A DNA stretch of 64,000 bases from Eukaryota sp. TZLM1-RC (Eukaryota; Metamonada: BaSk clade): NCBI GenBank assembly GCA_040285825.1, contig JAUPSS010000006.1, positions 372,001 to 436,000 of the forward strand. The letters are read 5' to 3'. Positions 9,722 to 20,224 of this stretch are shown piece after piece (the first letter of the stretch is position 1; every line of letters starts with the position of its first letter). The notes under the pieces were generated by a model, which did no database searches, was not told the DNA's origin, and saw only the letters and a list, made by a program, of their open reading frames with translations. Made by a program: the position numbers and the translations under genes.

Positions 9722-11577
9722 AAGGAAGGAAACTGGTTATATTCACAGACCATCAAAACCTTACCTACATGTTCACGGCTCCTGAGAAGAACAGAATTGT
9801 AACAAGATGGTTACCCATATTCTCTGAATTCTGCTTTGACTTGGTACATACCAAAGGGGAAGATAACTTCTGGGCTGATATGTTGTCTCGAATAGTTCCG
9901 CCTATAGACCATCAAGAGATCAATCATTTGTCCCATCAAATGCCTCCAAATTTTCATCCAATATTTTACATTGATAAAATTGATGGAACAGAAAATGAAA
10001 GATACTACATCGAAGACTTAAACAACTTCGAACGTATCATGGTCATCAGAGAACGATGTTCCAACAACCTGCCTATTTTCGAACCATGGCTCTGTAGGAT
10101 TAGGTCCGAGCAGAAGCTTGCCATAGCTTCCAAAGACCCCTCTTTCAACAACTGTGTTCATAACAATCATCTTGATTTATATATGACTCACGACAACAAG
10201 ATAGTGATTCCCAAATCACTCATTAAGGACACCCTTAACTTGTTGCATGGACTTCTGCAAGGAGGTCATCCAAGCAAAGCTGAAAGCCTGAACAAGCTCA
10301 GGAACAGCGATTATTGGTGGCCAAACATGCTCACCGACATGAATAAGCACGTCCAAGAATGCCCCTCCTGTCAGAAAACAAAGCCAGTTCCCAAACTGCA
10401 TGTTCCCCCAACCGGTTCATTGTGGGCTGACAGACCTTTTGCTCGCGTCAACGCCGACGTCATTGGTCCTCTTCCAGAAGATCAAGAAGGCTACAAATAC
10501 ATCCTCGTATTTATTGACAGCTTCTCTAGGTTCACGATCATCGTGCCTTTAAAAGAGATAAATGCCAATCTTACTGCAGATGCATTAATTTGGAAAGTCT
10601 GTGCCATCTTTGGTATTCCATTTCAAATCCACAGCGATAATGGACCCGAATTTTTCCAAGGCTGTCTTTGACGAATTAAGCAAATTTTTTTGGGCATAGA
10701 GGTGTCAAAGTCAATACCTAGGTTTTCTCCGTCCAACGGCCTGGTAGAGCGCCGACACAGAGACATCCTGCAAAACCTACGGAAATTGCTCGTAGACTTC
10801 AATGCCTACGATGTGTGGTCTGAATACTTGCCTTATGTGCAATTATTGATCAACTCTTCCAAGAGCTCAATAACCAACCACACCCCATACCAAGTGATCT
10901 TTGGCTCAGATGTGTCCCCCAGATCAGACCCTGGCAAAATTCTTGAAATCATTGAAAGCTCGACGTCTGAGTCATCTTTTATTCAAGAAATTCAATCTAA
11001 ATTTCGAAGATTGAAAGAGAAACAGGAAAAGGCAGCACACCATCAAGCTTCCAAAGCTTCCAAGCTAACTAGATCGTCAACTCCAAACCCTTTTGAAGTT
11101 GGTCAATTGGTATTGAGAGCATCTGGCTCTTCCGCTAAGCTTCATGGAGACTATTTAGGTCCCTTCCTAATTACTGAAATCGTATCCAACTCGTCTGTGA
11201 ATATTAAGAATCTCTGCACAGGTACGAGTGTCCAAGCTAGCGTCAAACATTTAGCACCCTGGCACTCCAGCTTGCCCACCAACGATGAGTTCCACTCCTG
11301 GGTCGCTGCTGGTGATGTCGAAGAACACATCATTGAAAAAGTGCTCAGTCAGGATGGTGACTTTTGCCAAGTGCAATGGCCTGGAAAAGAGATCACCACC
11401 GAACATGTGTCTACAGTCCAAAATACTGCCGCGTATAAAGACTTTATCAAGACTTCAAAAGCACGTCGCCGTACTAAATCCGCTCCTCCCAAGAAGCGTC
11501 ATATTTCCATTAGTTCACCTCCTGTGACTAGAGCTTCCAGGGCTCGTCGCTCGAAAGAGAGGAAAAGGCAGTGTTAG
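9700..11577 (+). pseudogene. Pol C-terminal half: RNase H tail, integrase, chromo-like domain
   Basis: The RNase H end carries LKGRKLVIFTDHQNLTYMF and HTKGEDNFWADMLSRI. The integrase has an HHCC-type zinc region (LLHGLLQGGHP, then CPSCQKTKP), first Asp in NADVIGPLP, second Asp in HSDNGPEF, and Glu in NGLVERRHRDIL, a D,D-E rve core. The C-terminal part holds KLHGDYLGPFLI and KVLSQDGDFCQVQWPG, resembling a chromodomain-like targeting module, then a Ser/Arg-rich tail up to the LTR. A frameshift at about 10665-10690 separates the second Asp from the Glu. There is no RT. A homolog with the same order is on the minus strand at 41.3-42.1 kb. Confidence 0.85.
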
Positions 11578-11725
11578 TCTTGAATAGTATTTATAGTTAA
11601 TAGTTTAGTTATCAGTATTCCGCCTGTTAGCTTAAGAAGAGAGAATACAATTCCTCTTCGTAATAAACTACACTTCTGTTATACTACACTGTATGAATTC
11701 TAACTCACAACAGCCAAGACCATCA
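11572..11725 (+). repeat. 3' LTR
   Basis: TGTTAGTCTTGAATAG...CAGCCAAGACCATCA, matching the 5' LTR with small indels. The pol stop lies inside its first bases. Confidence 0.75.
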
Positions 11726-11881
11726 CATGGAATGAGATAATAGTGTAGAATATAATATTCAAACCATGGAATGAGATAATAGTGTAGAATATAATATTCA
11801 AACCATGAAATGAGATAATAGTGTAGAATATAATATTCAAACCATGGAATGAGATAATAGTGTAGAATATAATATTCAAAC
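11726..11881. repeat. 39-bp tandem repeat, four units
   Basis: Unit begins CATGGAATGAGATAATAGTG and ends AATATTCAAAC; 4 x 39 = 156 bp exactly, with one substitution noted in unit 3 (CATGAAATG). It abuts the 3' LTR with no gap. Confidence 0.95.
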
Positions 11882-11948
11882 TTAGGTGCTCTTTTTGCAT
11901 ATATTGATGAAAACTTTCAACATTCTTATTATTTTGGTTATGTTTTAG

Positions 11949-12295
11949 GAGACGTTACGTCGGATTCTGGGCAAAATAGAATGTGCCTTATATGGTATGA
12001 AGCCACGCAAGAGCATTCTTATGCATTTGTTAGTTTGATTTACATACCAGGCTTTCATCATGTCAAGGATTTAACTGATATTTGTAGACGTTGTTCTATC
12101 ACTGTAAAAGACAAATGTCTATTTGAGCACTACCTAAAACGTTCAGATTTAACCGAACAGGCACGATATTTAAGTAGACACTTTCCTTCTCTATTCAAAG
12201 AACTTAATGCTATGTATGCAGACGATCATGAACTCCAATATAACAAAATTGAATCACAATTTTCTAGTGATCCTGATGAAGTATCTTATTTTTAA
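11949..12295 (+). CDS. Unknown protein C-terminal exon
   Basis: An acceptor-like TGTTTTAG ends at 11948 and an open frame follows to a TAA at 12293-12295. Read from the exon start it gives DVTSDSGQNR before the first ATG (11981) and 104 residues after it. It has a CRRCSITVKDKC cysteine pair and an acidic end. The exon phase cannot be tested because no upstream exon is clear; upstream is the 39-bp array. The family is not recognised, but the codon texture is protein-like and the frame is intact. Confidence 0.5.
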
Positions 12296-12450
12296 GACGC
12301 TGATGTGGACATGTAATAATTTGTTTCTAATTGGTTTTTAATCTTTGTATTAAATACATCTATTTGCTTCGATAAAATTCACACTATACTGAAACTTTTT
12401 TTTGTTGTTGTTCCTAAGATTGTGATTAGTCGGGTAGAAAACCTTCGGAT

Positions 12451-12669
12451 TTGTCAAAATCAAAAAGTGAAATGTACAAAGGGGAAAAGCTGGAGTTTTT
12501 TCCAGTTCTTACAGATTACATAGCAGAAAATTCCCGTAAGGCTGTACGAAAACAATTGACGGAGGAAACAGTTATTTCGGTTGGTCAAACCAAAAGACAA
12601 CAATATACAATCCTATACAAGTTCGACCGAGCCAAAAAGAAAGAAAAGTGGTTTACCAGCCAAAAATAA
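12451..12669 (+). CDS. Small Lys-rich unknown ORF, 72 aa
   Basis: Intact ORF with many Lys/Glu residues (KLEFFPVLTDYIAENSRK, KKKEKWFTSQK). A degenerate relative lies at 27230-27395, also just upstream of an R1 repeat copy, where KxKKEMHKRKKL aligns with the start. The shared position next to R1 suggests that it travels with the repeat. It may be a remnant rather than a gene. Confidence 0.35.
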   Translation: MSKSKSEMYKGEKLEFFPVLTDYIAENSRKAVRKQLTEETVISVGQTKRQQYTILYKFDRAKKKEKWFTSQK

Positions 12670-12670
12670 A

Positions 12671-13890
12671 GAAAATAAAAATGAATTAATTTTGTTGAGG
12701 TAAAAAAAGAAACCCTCAAATTAATTCATAAATAAAATGGTTGTAAGAATTAATCCTACAAAGATCCAAAAACATGTAGACTATACAGACACACGTAATC
12801 AGATCTTTCTTGACCGTAATCAACCTCAAACAGTTAAAAACTGAATGATTGATGATTACTCAGTCGTTTATGTATTTATTAATACAGACTCGAAATAAAG
12901 AGAATTACTCTCAATATTTGGTAAAGACTCTGTGAAATTCAAAAATATTATCTTAATAAAGATTTAACTCAAAATTATATCAATTTGAAGAAAATGTAAA
13001 ACTAGTTCAAACATCTTACTGAGTTCAAAAATAAATAAAAAAATATGAATAAGATGAAAAAATAAAAACAATATGTCACTAGTGATTTTTTGGACAAAAG
13101 GTCATAAAATAGACGAAGTTGGATTATTCATAGTTTAATTAATGCTGGTTAATTCATAGTCATTATCAACAGCATCAACAGCAGCCAGATCATGAACAGT
13201 TTCAGAATCAAAAGTAGAATTACTAGTAACAACTGCAACATCAAAAACAATAACGAAGCTGACAAGGGTAATGAGAGGTTCATCACTAGCACATACACTC
13301 ATAACTTTCCCATCAGAGTCAACTGGACATAAAGTTTTGATATTGGGAAGAACAAAGGTGGAGACAATAGACTTGTAGCAGCACCATGTTCTTGGGTTCA
13401 AATCTCACCAAGATCAAAAAAATAACTGCTTAATTCCAAATGAGTCAAAGAAGATAAACGAAGCAAGAAGTACAAGCCAGCAAAGAAAAGTTGGTGGTGA
13501 AGGGTAGACAAGAATGTTTCATGACTGGGAGCAGAAAACTTGGGCACCGCAAGATGTCATTCATTAGAGTTCATCAACAGCAGAAAGTTTCAGTAAAAGT
13601 GAAGGGAATGAAGTCCAAGAACTAAACCAAGAATGAAGAGAGTTGGGTTGGCAAGGTTTCAGCGGATATCTTGAAAGGATTTCTGTAATGTTTACAGTTT
13701 TTGTGTTTCAAAATTCCGATCGATCGGGTTGACAAAAGGAATTAAATGTCATCCAATAGAGAATATAAATCCCAGACATCAGAACAAATGACAGAGAGTT
13801 GGGTTGGCAAGGTTTCACAGGATATCTACAGTTATTCTGTTTCAAACAGCATTTTTCCCATCGATCGGATTGACACAAAGATAATTCTGA
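12671..13890 (+). repeat. R1 repeat copy B, longest form
   Basis: The core (12671-12930) matches copy A. Downstream, 13135-13401 on the minus strand has a possible 88-codon reading frame that aligns with 27840-28090 in copy C (VDSDGKVMSVCASDEPLITL against DSNGKVVSECTND). A B-box-like GGTTCAAATCT is at 13395-13405. A block ending in CCGATCGATCGGGTTGACA occurs at 13630-13745 and again, diverged, at 13790-13885; its reverse complement is at 61690-61800. The full repeat family is therefore larger than the core and includes decayed coding sequence. Confidence 0.65.
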
Positions 13891-13933
13891 AGCTATTGTT
13901 GACTTTGTCTCATGTAATGTTGCAAACGATACT

Positions 13934-14290
13934 TTGGTTCACAGAAGAAAACTTAATCCTGTGGCTGCTCTGGATTTTAAAGCAAAAGAGAAACATAGAA
14001 AATATGATAAAGATATTGAAGAGGCTAATGCTGATAAAAATACACAGCTGGTTTTTATTGCTTTCCCATTTTCGATAAATGGAAGATTATCAGTTGAAGC
14101 AGAAACTTTTTTGGATGACTTCCAAAAAATGGTGAAAGAAAAAACAATGAAAAGATTTGATATTTTTTTATGGCGTTCACGGATTCAATTTGCCATTATT
14201 AATAGATTACCGCGGTTTTTCAATCGAATTAGAGAAGCTTTAGCTAGACAGCAAGCAAATCAAGATTTTGTAGAGGAAATCTTGGTTTAA
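13934..14290 (+). pseudogene. LINE ORF2 C-terminal fragment
   Basis: The 118-codon ORF aligns with the C-terminal third of the minus-strand LINE at 44.4 kb: NPVAALDFKAKEKHRKYDKD against NPLLAGEKYKIAKYAK, and FLDDFQKMVKEKT against FLEDFNAVVKERT. It lacks RT and the zinc motif. In families of this type the region follows RT and holds a nuclease-like lysine in K...KY. It is 5'-truncated at an R1-type junction. Confidence 0.6.
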
Positions 14291-14394
14291 TGATAGTCGT
14301 CCCATTAGTTATGATTTAATTTAATCAAGTGTGCAAATTCAATAAATAAATAATCCCCTAACAAAGCATTTAATCAAATCAATAAAGTATGTAA

Positions 14395-14640
14395 ACAACG
14401 GATATGTCGGCCGACACATCAGTCTGGGTTCGACTCCCATTGTGTGAGTTCAAATTTCGTTAAGGATCTTTAAAGGAAGATGAACAACGGAACTGGTGAA
14501 GCAGAAATAGCAGAAAAGAGTTTGAGAGAGTCTATGTGGGTAATGTATCCATTCAACAAAGTCCAAAAAAGGATGATAACCAGAAGGCACACCAACTCCA
14601 CTTTGCATAATATCAGCCGGAATAATGAATTTCACTATTG
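14395..14640 (+). repeat. tRNA-like SINE segment
   Basis: B box GGTTCGACTCC at 14427-14437, preceded by the perfect palindrome TGTCGGCCGACA. The body contains AGAGTTTGAGAGAGTCTAT, resembling the GCAGAGAGTCTAT in R1 copy A. No tRNA cloverleaf can be closed. Confidence 0.55.
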
Positions 14641-14919
14641 TGATTTAAATCCTTATTAACATACGAGACATGTAGATTTTTTCAATATTTAGGACATTGT
14701 AACATTTGTGGTTTATTGACTGTTGGTTTCTGTTATAGACAGCGGTAGACAGTGAAATAGAGCAAAACTAAACCGTTTATTAATGAGTCCGTCAAATAGT
14801 TGTCCCCTCATGTACAACATTTTGTTAAATCAAACTTGACCTTTAAGTGCTATAGATTGTGCGCAATCGGTGTCTAAAGATTGAAAGTTGGTGAGCTGAG
14901 AATCCAGAGGTGAAACACA
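14641..14919. other. Non-coding stretch
   Basis: AT-rich, with no coding or repeat signal that I can support. Confidence 0.4.
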
Positions 14920-15500
14920 TTGCTTGGTGGTTGTCAACATTATAGATTTGATGGCAGTGATGTTTTAAAACAAAATGCTATTGAATTGAGAAAATTAGTA
15001 CAGCATCATCACAATGATGAGAGGATTGATTTCATCACTAGTGGTAGAAAAATTTACAAACCAGAAAAATTTGTCAAACAATATAAACATTTCCTGGAAG
15101 GAATTAATGAAAACAAAGTTGGACAATTTAAATTTGCTGATGGAGAGCTTTTATACGAACCAATTGTTAAGAATTTCATGAATGATAATACAATATTCAA
15201 ATCAAATTCATTAATGAATAATCCTGACAAAATTTTGACCAAAAGCCAAAAAATCAACAAAAAAATCTGGTGGTCATAGTCTAGAAGAGCCTGATGAAGA
15301 AAAGTAAAAACCTAAAGAGGAATCTGATGATAATGATGGTGGTGGTGTTCTTTTTTTGAGTGGTGAATCAAAAGAATAGGTTGTTGAGGAAGTAAAACCT
15401 GAAATTCCTGATTGCAATGATTTGGAAAAAAAATATTTTGAGTTAAATTTCTCTAAACTTTTTTGTTCTAATAATCCTCTCATGTCACTGACAAATAACT
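14920..15500 (+). pseudogene. Unknown intronless gene with acidic tail, frameshifted
   Basis: The first 119 codons include ITSGRKIYKPEKFVKQYKHF and GQFKFADGELLYEPIVKNF; the frame then ends at about 15279. Continuing one frame over, an acidic region (EESDDNDGGG, SGESKE, VEEVKPEIPD) runs to about 15490 with two stops. The first codons may be spurious because the start is an alternative one. Lys/Asn-rich, intronless style resembles the 47.5-49.7 kb island and the adjacent JAMM pseudogene. Family not recognised. Confidence 0.45.
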
Positions 15501-15628
15501 GCTAATTTCAATTCAAGAAATGACAAGTCAAAATTGGGTGGATCTTGAGTCAAGAAATAATAAAAGTATGCACCAGGGATAATCATTTATCAATATACAA
15601 TTCATTTTTTTGTTTATATTATCCAATT

Positions 15629-16072
15629 TTAATTAATTACATTTTCTACATAAGCCCAAACACGTTCTACTTTGTTTTGAGCATAAATTCTTTTAAATTT
15701 TTCCATATCTTGCATTCGCTAATCTTTTGACCATAACTCACCTCGTAGTAATACATTCATAATAATTCCAATGTGTTTTTCATTCAGTGCGAATTGTGAA
15801 TGATTTTTCACATCTGTTACTGAGGGAGAGAGAGTAGCATTTTATGGATGAGTATGAATCCACCCCAATACAACTAAATCATGTTCTTTCAATCGTTTTA
15901 CATATTTTGGGGAAACATCTGTTGTTAATATTTTTTCGACAGGTGTCACAGAACCAGATTGTGGAGGAATGATCATGTGTGTGATTTGGTATGGATTTGC
16001 ATCACGTTTAACACATAATTAAGCAAGTCTTTCAATGTTACTCTCACATTGTTCTGGAAAATATATCATCAT
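15629..16072 (-). pseudogene. JAMM/MPN+ metalloprotease-like pseudogene (AMSH-like)
   Basis: One minus-strand frame of 444 nt reads from ATG at 16070-16072 to TAA at 15629-15631. It contains NPYQITHMIIPPQSGS, then HDLVVLGWIHTHP, then LSPSVTDVKNHSQF. This is the order found in the AMSH/STAMBP branch of JAMM deubiquitinases: the IPxQ segment, the HxHP zinc ligands, then SxxD. Spacing between the second His and the Ser is one residue longer than usual, and one of those positions is a stop. In-frame stops lie at 16019-16021, 15842-15844 and 15719-15721; there are no frameshifts. Substrate is unknown and activity is not expected. Confidence 0.68.
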
Positions 16073-16189
16073 TTTATTGAATATGTTTTTTTGAAATATT
16101 ATATTGAAAATCCAGAGTAGTTGGACCTTTACCAATTCATAGTGAATCATTATTTTAGTTTCATCTTTTTTAAGCTGGTGTTGTGTTAA

Positions 16190-17085
16190 TTTTGGAGGAC
16201 TTCTTGAAACTAATTGTAATGGTGGTTGTTGATCAACTATTGAATATCTTCAAAAAACTGATTTGACTAGTATTGTTGGTTGTTTTCTAAATTTAGCAAA
16301 ATTTCTCATCGGATATTTAATCAACCATTGATAATGCTGATAATGCAGCTCCATTATCAATTTCGCCCTGTACTTTCACATTGTTTATTGAACAGTTCAA
16401 CCAAAGTTCCCCGTTAGAACTTGTTTAGTCTCCTGTCACCCTGAATAGTCTAGCACTGTGGATTGAACCGACAGGATTGGACGACTCTTTAAATCTTTTA
16501 ATGGATTGAGGTGTCTATAATTCGTATCAATTTTGCTCATTGTATAAATATTGTTGACTGAATTATGTGTAAGGTTATTATTAAAAGATGTATATTCATC
16601 TGATTTATTTGTACTACGTTTACTATTACGTTTATCTCCTCCCTCGCGCTTTTTTGAACCAGGTCTTCCCAACATTTTAAAACATTTTTCTTCAGGATGT
16701 TTGTTGGTTTTGCATAAGCTACACCTTTGCTCTGAAGATTTGGGTCGACCACTTCTAGAATTCTCTCTAGAACTTTGAAAAGGACCTTTTAACTGGTTTC
16801 GTCCTTATTGCGTGGGGGCGTGTTTGCCAAAAGCTGTTTTGATTATATTGAGGATTCAAGGCTATTGACCTTGTTTACAAATACATTTTCCAAATTGAAA
16901 ATATCATCACCAGTTTCTCATTACTCGTATCAAATTTATCAATCCAAATATTCATAAATATGTCCATCAATTGGCTGTTATTTTTATCGTTAATGGCCGT
17001 GCAGAATTTCATTAATTGACAATTTTGAGAGAAAAATAGTGGGTAACTTTTGGTATTTTTGAACGTTGTGATTCCGAGCATTAAA
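16190..17085 (-). pseudogene. Inverted third copy of the Rep-exon / Gag / protease block
   Basis: The minus strand repeats the left-arm block 650-1580. The last Rep-like exon (PTIFLS... at about 17030) comes first, then the CCHC knuckle (CSLCKTNKHPEEKC, about 16680-16725), then GEIDNGAALSALS near 16350. Here the linker before the knuckle reads cleanly (SSRENSRSGRPKSSEQR), with Glu where the arm copies carry a stop. The long G tracts of the arms are absent. The Rep exon and Gag being adjacent in an independent copy shows that they move together. Confidence 0.68.
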
Positions 17086-18607
17086 ATTAATTGATTGATT
17101 GATGAATTGATTGACGCTACTTGTTAACACACTTACAAACACTTGGAGGTAGTTTCAATCTCATGGAGTTTGGTCCTTCAGTTTAACAGGGTTGCTATCA
17201 GCACGGAAAGCACGCCGTCTATTTCCAGTTTCAAGAATCCTCTTCCAGTTATTTCGGCAACATGGATTTGGATCTGTGTTTTTCCACAGAATCCACAGGT
17301 TTCCACTTTCTTTGGAGGTCCAGTGAACTCTCTTAGTAGACACGGGTACACTGGTTTCATCGCTCACCGGCTGAATAGCAGTCCTTGTGGTTTTTGTTGG
17401 TTCAACACTGCTTTTAATTAGGCTAAAGCGAAAAGTACCTTAGTTTATATTATATAGCCTCAACTCAAATTATCCTCATCCTAACCCCCATTACATTGTA
17501 CATCTCCTCACTCACAGATAGCAAATATGCTTTTCAAAAACACTAGATTTCAAAATATAATACAAGATAATTACGTAATTTTAATACAAATAGAAACATA
17601 GGATATATAAATTTGACACATGTAAAAATTCAGTCGCCATCTTATGTTCAAAAACGTATTTTTATTGCGGTGGTATTACAAATGTGGAGAGACGAACACT
17701 AAATATTTGTAGGTAACGACTTATCCAACAAAACACTTTGCATAACATTGTACAAGAATTATGAAATAAAAAGACCTACAACTGATTTATGATATGTTTT
17801 GATGTGGAATTAAATTAGGTCTACTCATATTAAATAGAAATTGCTTAGATTGTTGAAACATAAATATATACCAATATTGCTTTATTTCACAAAAATGAAA
17901 AAGAAATAATTACTAAATCAAAACATAATACAATATCAACTACAAAAGTATCTAGTAAAGACATAGTTAAAAGCATAAATCTCAATAAATTGCCAATATA
18001 TATCCATGCTTCGTGAACGTAAAAACAGTGTTCTTGCTCTTGCACAAAAATGTACAACTTAGTGTTAAATTCTTCGGCTTCAACAGATTAAAGAAGTAAC
18101 AACCAATTTGATCTGCTGGCCACATAAAAAAGTCAGACAATCACAAAGATTTCCAAATCAAGAAAATTGATCTTCTTCTCCTCAGAATGAATTTTTAATT
18201 TCTATGATTTTAAAACAACCTTGATGAATGAAGGCTTCGATGGATGTTTCAGATGTTTTTGAGACCAAGCAGAGTACTGCATTTGAAAACAGAAGTTAAA
18301 TTTATACTTTCAAATAACATTTTGTTATAAAAATTTCCAATTAACTTATAGTTATTTTACACCATGTAACACAATAACAACAGCTTTAACATGTCAATTA
18401 TAATTCTTATAGTTATATAGTTCACCTGTCACTGACATGCTTTAAAGCCTGAACGCCTTGAAATGTAGTTATTTTTGTTCTTCAATCAGGATTTTTGGAA
18501 CACAGAAACTGTTAGAAAAATTGGAAAGAAAAAGGATTAATTAATGTTAAGTTTATTATAAAAAACTAAAAAATTTGTTGTATTTCTGAACACGAAACCT
18601 ATCAAAA
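17086..18607. other. Mostly non-coding, two dispersed repeats
   Basis: 17780-18010 is a copy of repeat R3 (also 24480-24880 reversed, 46225-46640 and 47150-47220 reversed), with GTATCTAGTAAAGACATAGTT as marker. 18085-18200 is repeat R4, whose reverse complement is at 61005-61120. At 17160-17420 minus-strand ORFs of about 60 codons exist; one has ETCGFCGK, but nothing else supports a gene. Confidence 0.5.
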
Positions 18608-18853
18608 TTGAAAGAAAATATTGATTCCAATATATTGCAATATGGATCAATCAATTCAATTTATATTGATAATTCATTCACCAATTTAATTCAAATTGGT
18701 GGACCAAATTTCCAGTTCAAAATACTGCAATACAATAATGAGGAACCTTGGACACAACTGCTTAAACATTATAATGATGTTTTTGTCCCAAATACTGCTG
18801 TGAAAGACTTCTGGAAAAGATCTGGAATTCAGTCTTGGAATCTCGTGGTTTGA
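18608..18853 (+). CDS. Unknown ORF, 81 aa
   Basis: Open frame without a clear ATG start. It contains NLIQIGGPNFQFKILQYNNE and ends WKRSGIQSWNLVV. It may be the tail of a longer gene whose N-terminus is lost. No homolog in the window is evident, and the family is not recognised. Confidence 0.3.
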   Translation: MKENIDSNILQYGSINSIYIDNSFTNLIQIGGPNFQFKILQYNNEEPWTQLLKHYNDVFVPNTAVKDFWKRSGIQSWNLVV

Positions 18854-18899
18854 AATCACATTAGTGAAATTTATTTTTCTGGCTAATGTTATGCAAAAT

Positions 18900-19058
18900 C
18901 GAAATGATGTGCCCCCTGGTGACTAGAATGGAGGACTAGAATGGGGTCAACCCAGTGCACCACCCAGTGGATCATCAATATTTGACCAAATTTTAAGGGA
19001 TGCAATAGCTGAATATGGCATTCCGAAACTATTATTGATATTCACAGGTCTCACCGCG
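18900..19058 (+). pseudogene. Family V fragment (RDAIAEYG motif)
   Basis: Plus-strand sequence reads EWGQPSAPPSGSS, then ILRDAIAEYGIPKLLLIFTG. It matches 20.28-20.39 kb (WGQPSGPVWG, VRDAIAQYNILKV) and shorter pieces at 31.26 and 40.67 kb, which add a (L)KGL(T/I)AAA(R/K)EE end. The match stops at about 19058, where the opposite-strand 310-aa ORF region begins, which marks a junction. Confidence 0.5.
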
Positions 19059-19964
19059 TGTCCCAGTAGCCCGCATGGGTAGAAGCATGGAGACCAACTG
19101 GGCAGTGGAGAGAGAGTGCCTTTTCATCACATCAGGGCAGTTATCTTCTAAAACAGATAAACTGTTCAACTCAGATTGAACGATTGTTGCCGCAGACTCC
19201 ATATTGATGGGAAATCGTTCGTTTCTTATTGAATTTTCTAACAAATTTTCACCACCACCAATATAGACGTTGGCTGTCATCTTGAGCCAATGGACCAAGA
19301 TATGCTGGTGTATTTCTTGATACCATTGTAAAATTGACTCATCTGGCTGAATCCCTTGAAGTACACAGTCGGCGTACTTCTTGGGCCAGGGGCAATTTAG
19401 AAACTGAGCACAGCTCTTGAAAAAATGGTGTTTCCAGACAACAGGGCCGTCAGCAAGCAACTGACAAAAGGCTTCTCGCAGTTGGATGGCTCGACTGCCA
19501 AGAAGAGTGGAAAGACACCAAAATCTACCACCGTCGGCTGAGGTGGTTTCATTCAGCCGTCGCCAGGGCCAAAAGCGCTGAACAAGGTGTTGCAGCACTT
19601 GGTAAACCACAAAATGGTTCTCAAATGGTCTTCTTTGTTTGGGCTCACTATGGCACACAAAGTCGAAACAGAGGCTCCAGAACTGGCTTTGAGTAAGCCA
19701 CATTGAGTGTTCTGGGTATTGGAGCACAAATAGTCGTGCTAGGTGAGTAGCATGAGCTCCAATACTAGCAAGAACTTGGAACTGGCGTTCCATAGCTTCT
19801 TGTGCCTCTGAGTCGAAAAACTGGTTGACAGACGCTCCCACAGTTGTAGTTTGTAGAACGTTATCCATGGCAGTCAACACAGAACGGAAACAGTCAGAAA
19901 TGATTGAAAATTTGTTTCCTAAAATTGAAAATTTGTTGAAGTCAATCAATCTTATAGTTGTCAA
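19032..19964 (-). CDS. Unknown protein, up to 310 aa, longest intact ORF here
   Basis: A single open minus-strand frame, visibly richer in G+C than its flanks. It is rich in Trp, Phe, His and Gln (for example MWLTQSQFWSLCFDFVC and RFWPWRRLNE) and looks helical; no catalytic motif is seen. The first ~15 codons are AT-rich, and an acceptor-like CAATTTTAG ends near 19919, so the real exon may begin there; MDNVLQTTT at about 19868 is another start. No homolog is found elsewhere in the window. The composition shift and the abrupt right boundary suggest recent arrival or selection. Family not recognised. Confidence 0.6.
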   Translation of the reverse strand: MTTIRLIDFNKFSILGNKFSIISDCFRSVLTAMDNVLQTTTVGASVNQFFDSEAQEAMERQFQVLASIGAHATHLARLFVLQYPEHSMWLTQSQFWSLCFDFVCHSEPKQRRPFENHFVVYQVLQHLVQRFWPWRRLNETTSADGGRFWCLSTLLGSRAIQLREAFCQLLADGPVVWKHHFFKSCAQFLNCPWPKKYADCVLQGIQPDESILQWYQEIHQHILVHWLKMTANVYIGGGENLLENSIRNERFPINMESAATIVQSELNSLSVLEDNCPDVMKRHSLSTAQLVSMLLPMRATGTRGETCEYQ

Positions 19965-20224
19965 TTCAAAATAAAGTTAGCTACAAGTGTTTATTAATGA
20001 TACATATCGTTTAAGATTACTTTCTGAATATTTTCCTTTCTTCAGACAAGAACTACATGTTACAAAAGTTGGTGAGTGGAGTTTGGTTGGGTTGTCATCA
20101 TTCCCCAGATTCGTAATTGAATTTCATTTCATCACTTACAACATTTCATCACTTACTCTACTACGAACCTTCTCCCTACAAATAACACTATGGTCACGTC
20201 TTCTGACACCACAAATCTCAGATT

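Larger units (their letters stand above)
8016..11725 (+). mobile_element. Chimeric Ty3/gypsy-like LTR element, 3.7 kb
   Basis: Two related LTRs (8016-8164 and 11572-11725) both begin TGTTAGTCTTGAATAGTATT and both end near CAGCCAAGACCATCA, matching the TG...CA rule. Between them are a Gag-like ORF, an unrelated spliced gene with 38-nt intron, and the C-terminal half of Pol (RNase H, integrase, chromo-like). Protease and RT are missing. No target-site duplication is evident (AATTATTAT before, CATGGAATG after). The element is a rearranged remnant; the identity of the two LTRs is only moderate, so insertion is not recent. Confidence 0.78.

Noticed and set aside
15629-16072. Stop-codon reassignment (TAA/TAG as sense)
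   Set aside because: The JAMM frame has only TAA/TAG stops, but intact genes here end in TAA, TAG and TGA in sensible places and other pseudogenes have TGA too; there is no consistent replaced residue.
17143-17421. 92-codon plus ORF and overlapping minus ORFs
   Set aside because: Three overlapping frames with no paralog or splice signal; cannot choose a coding one.
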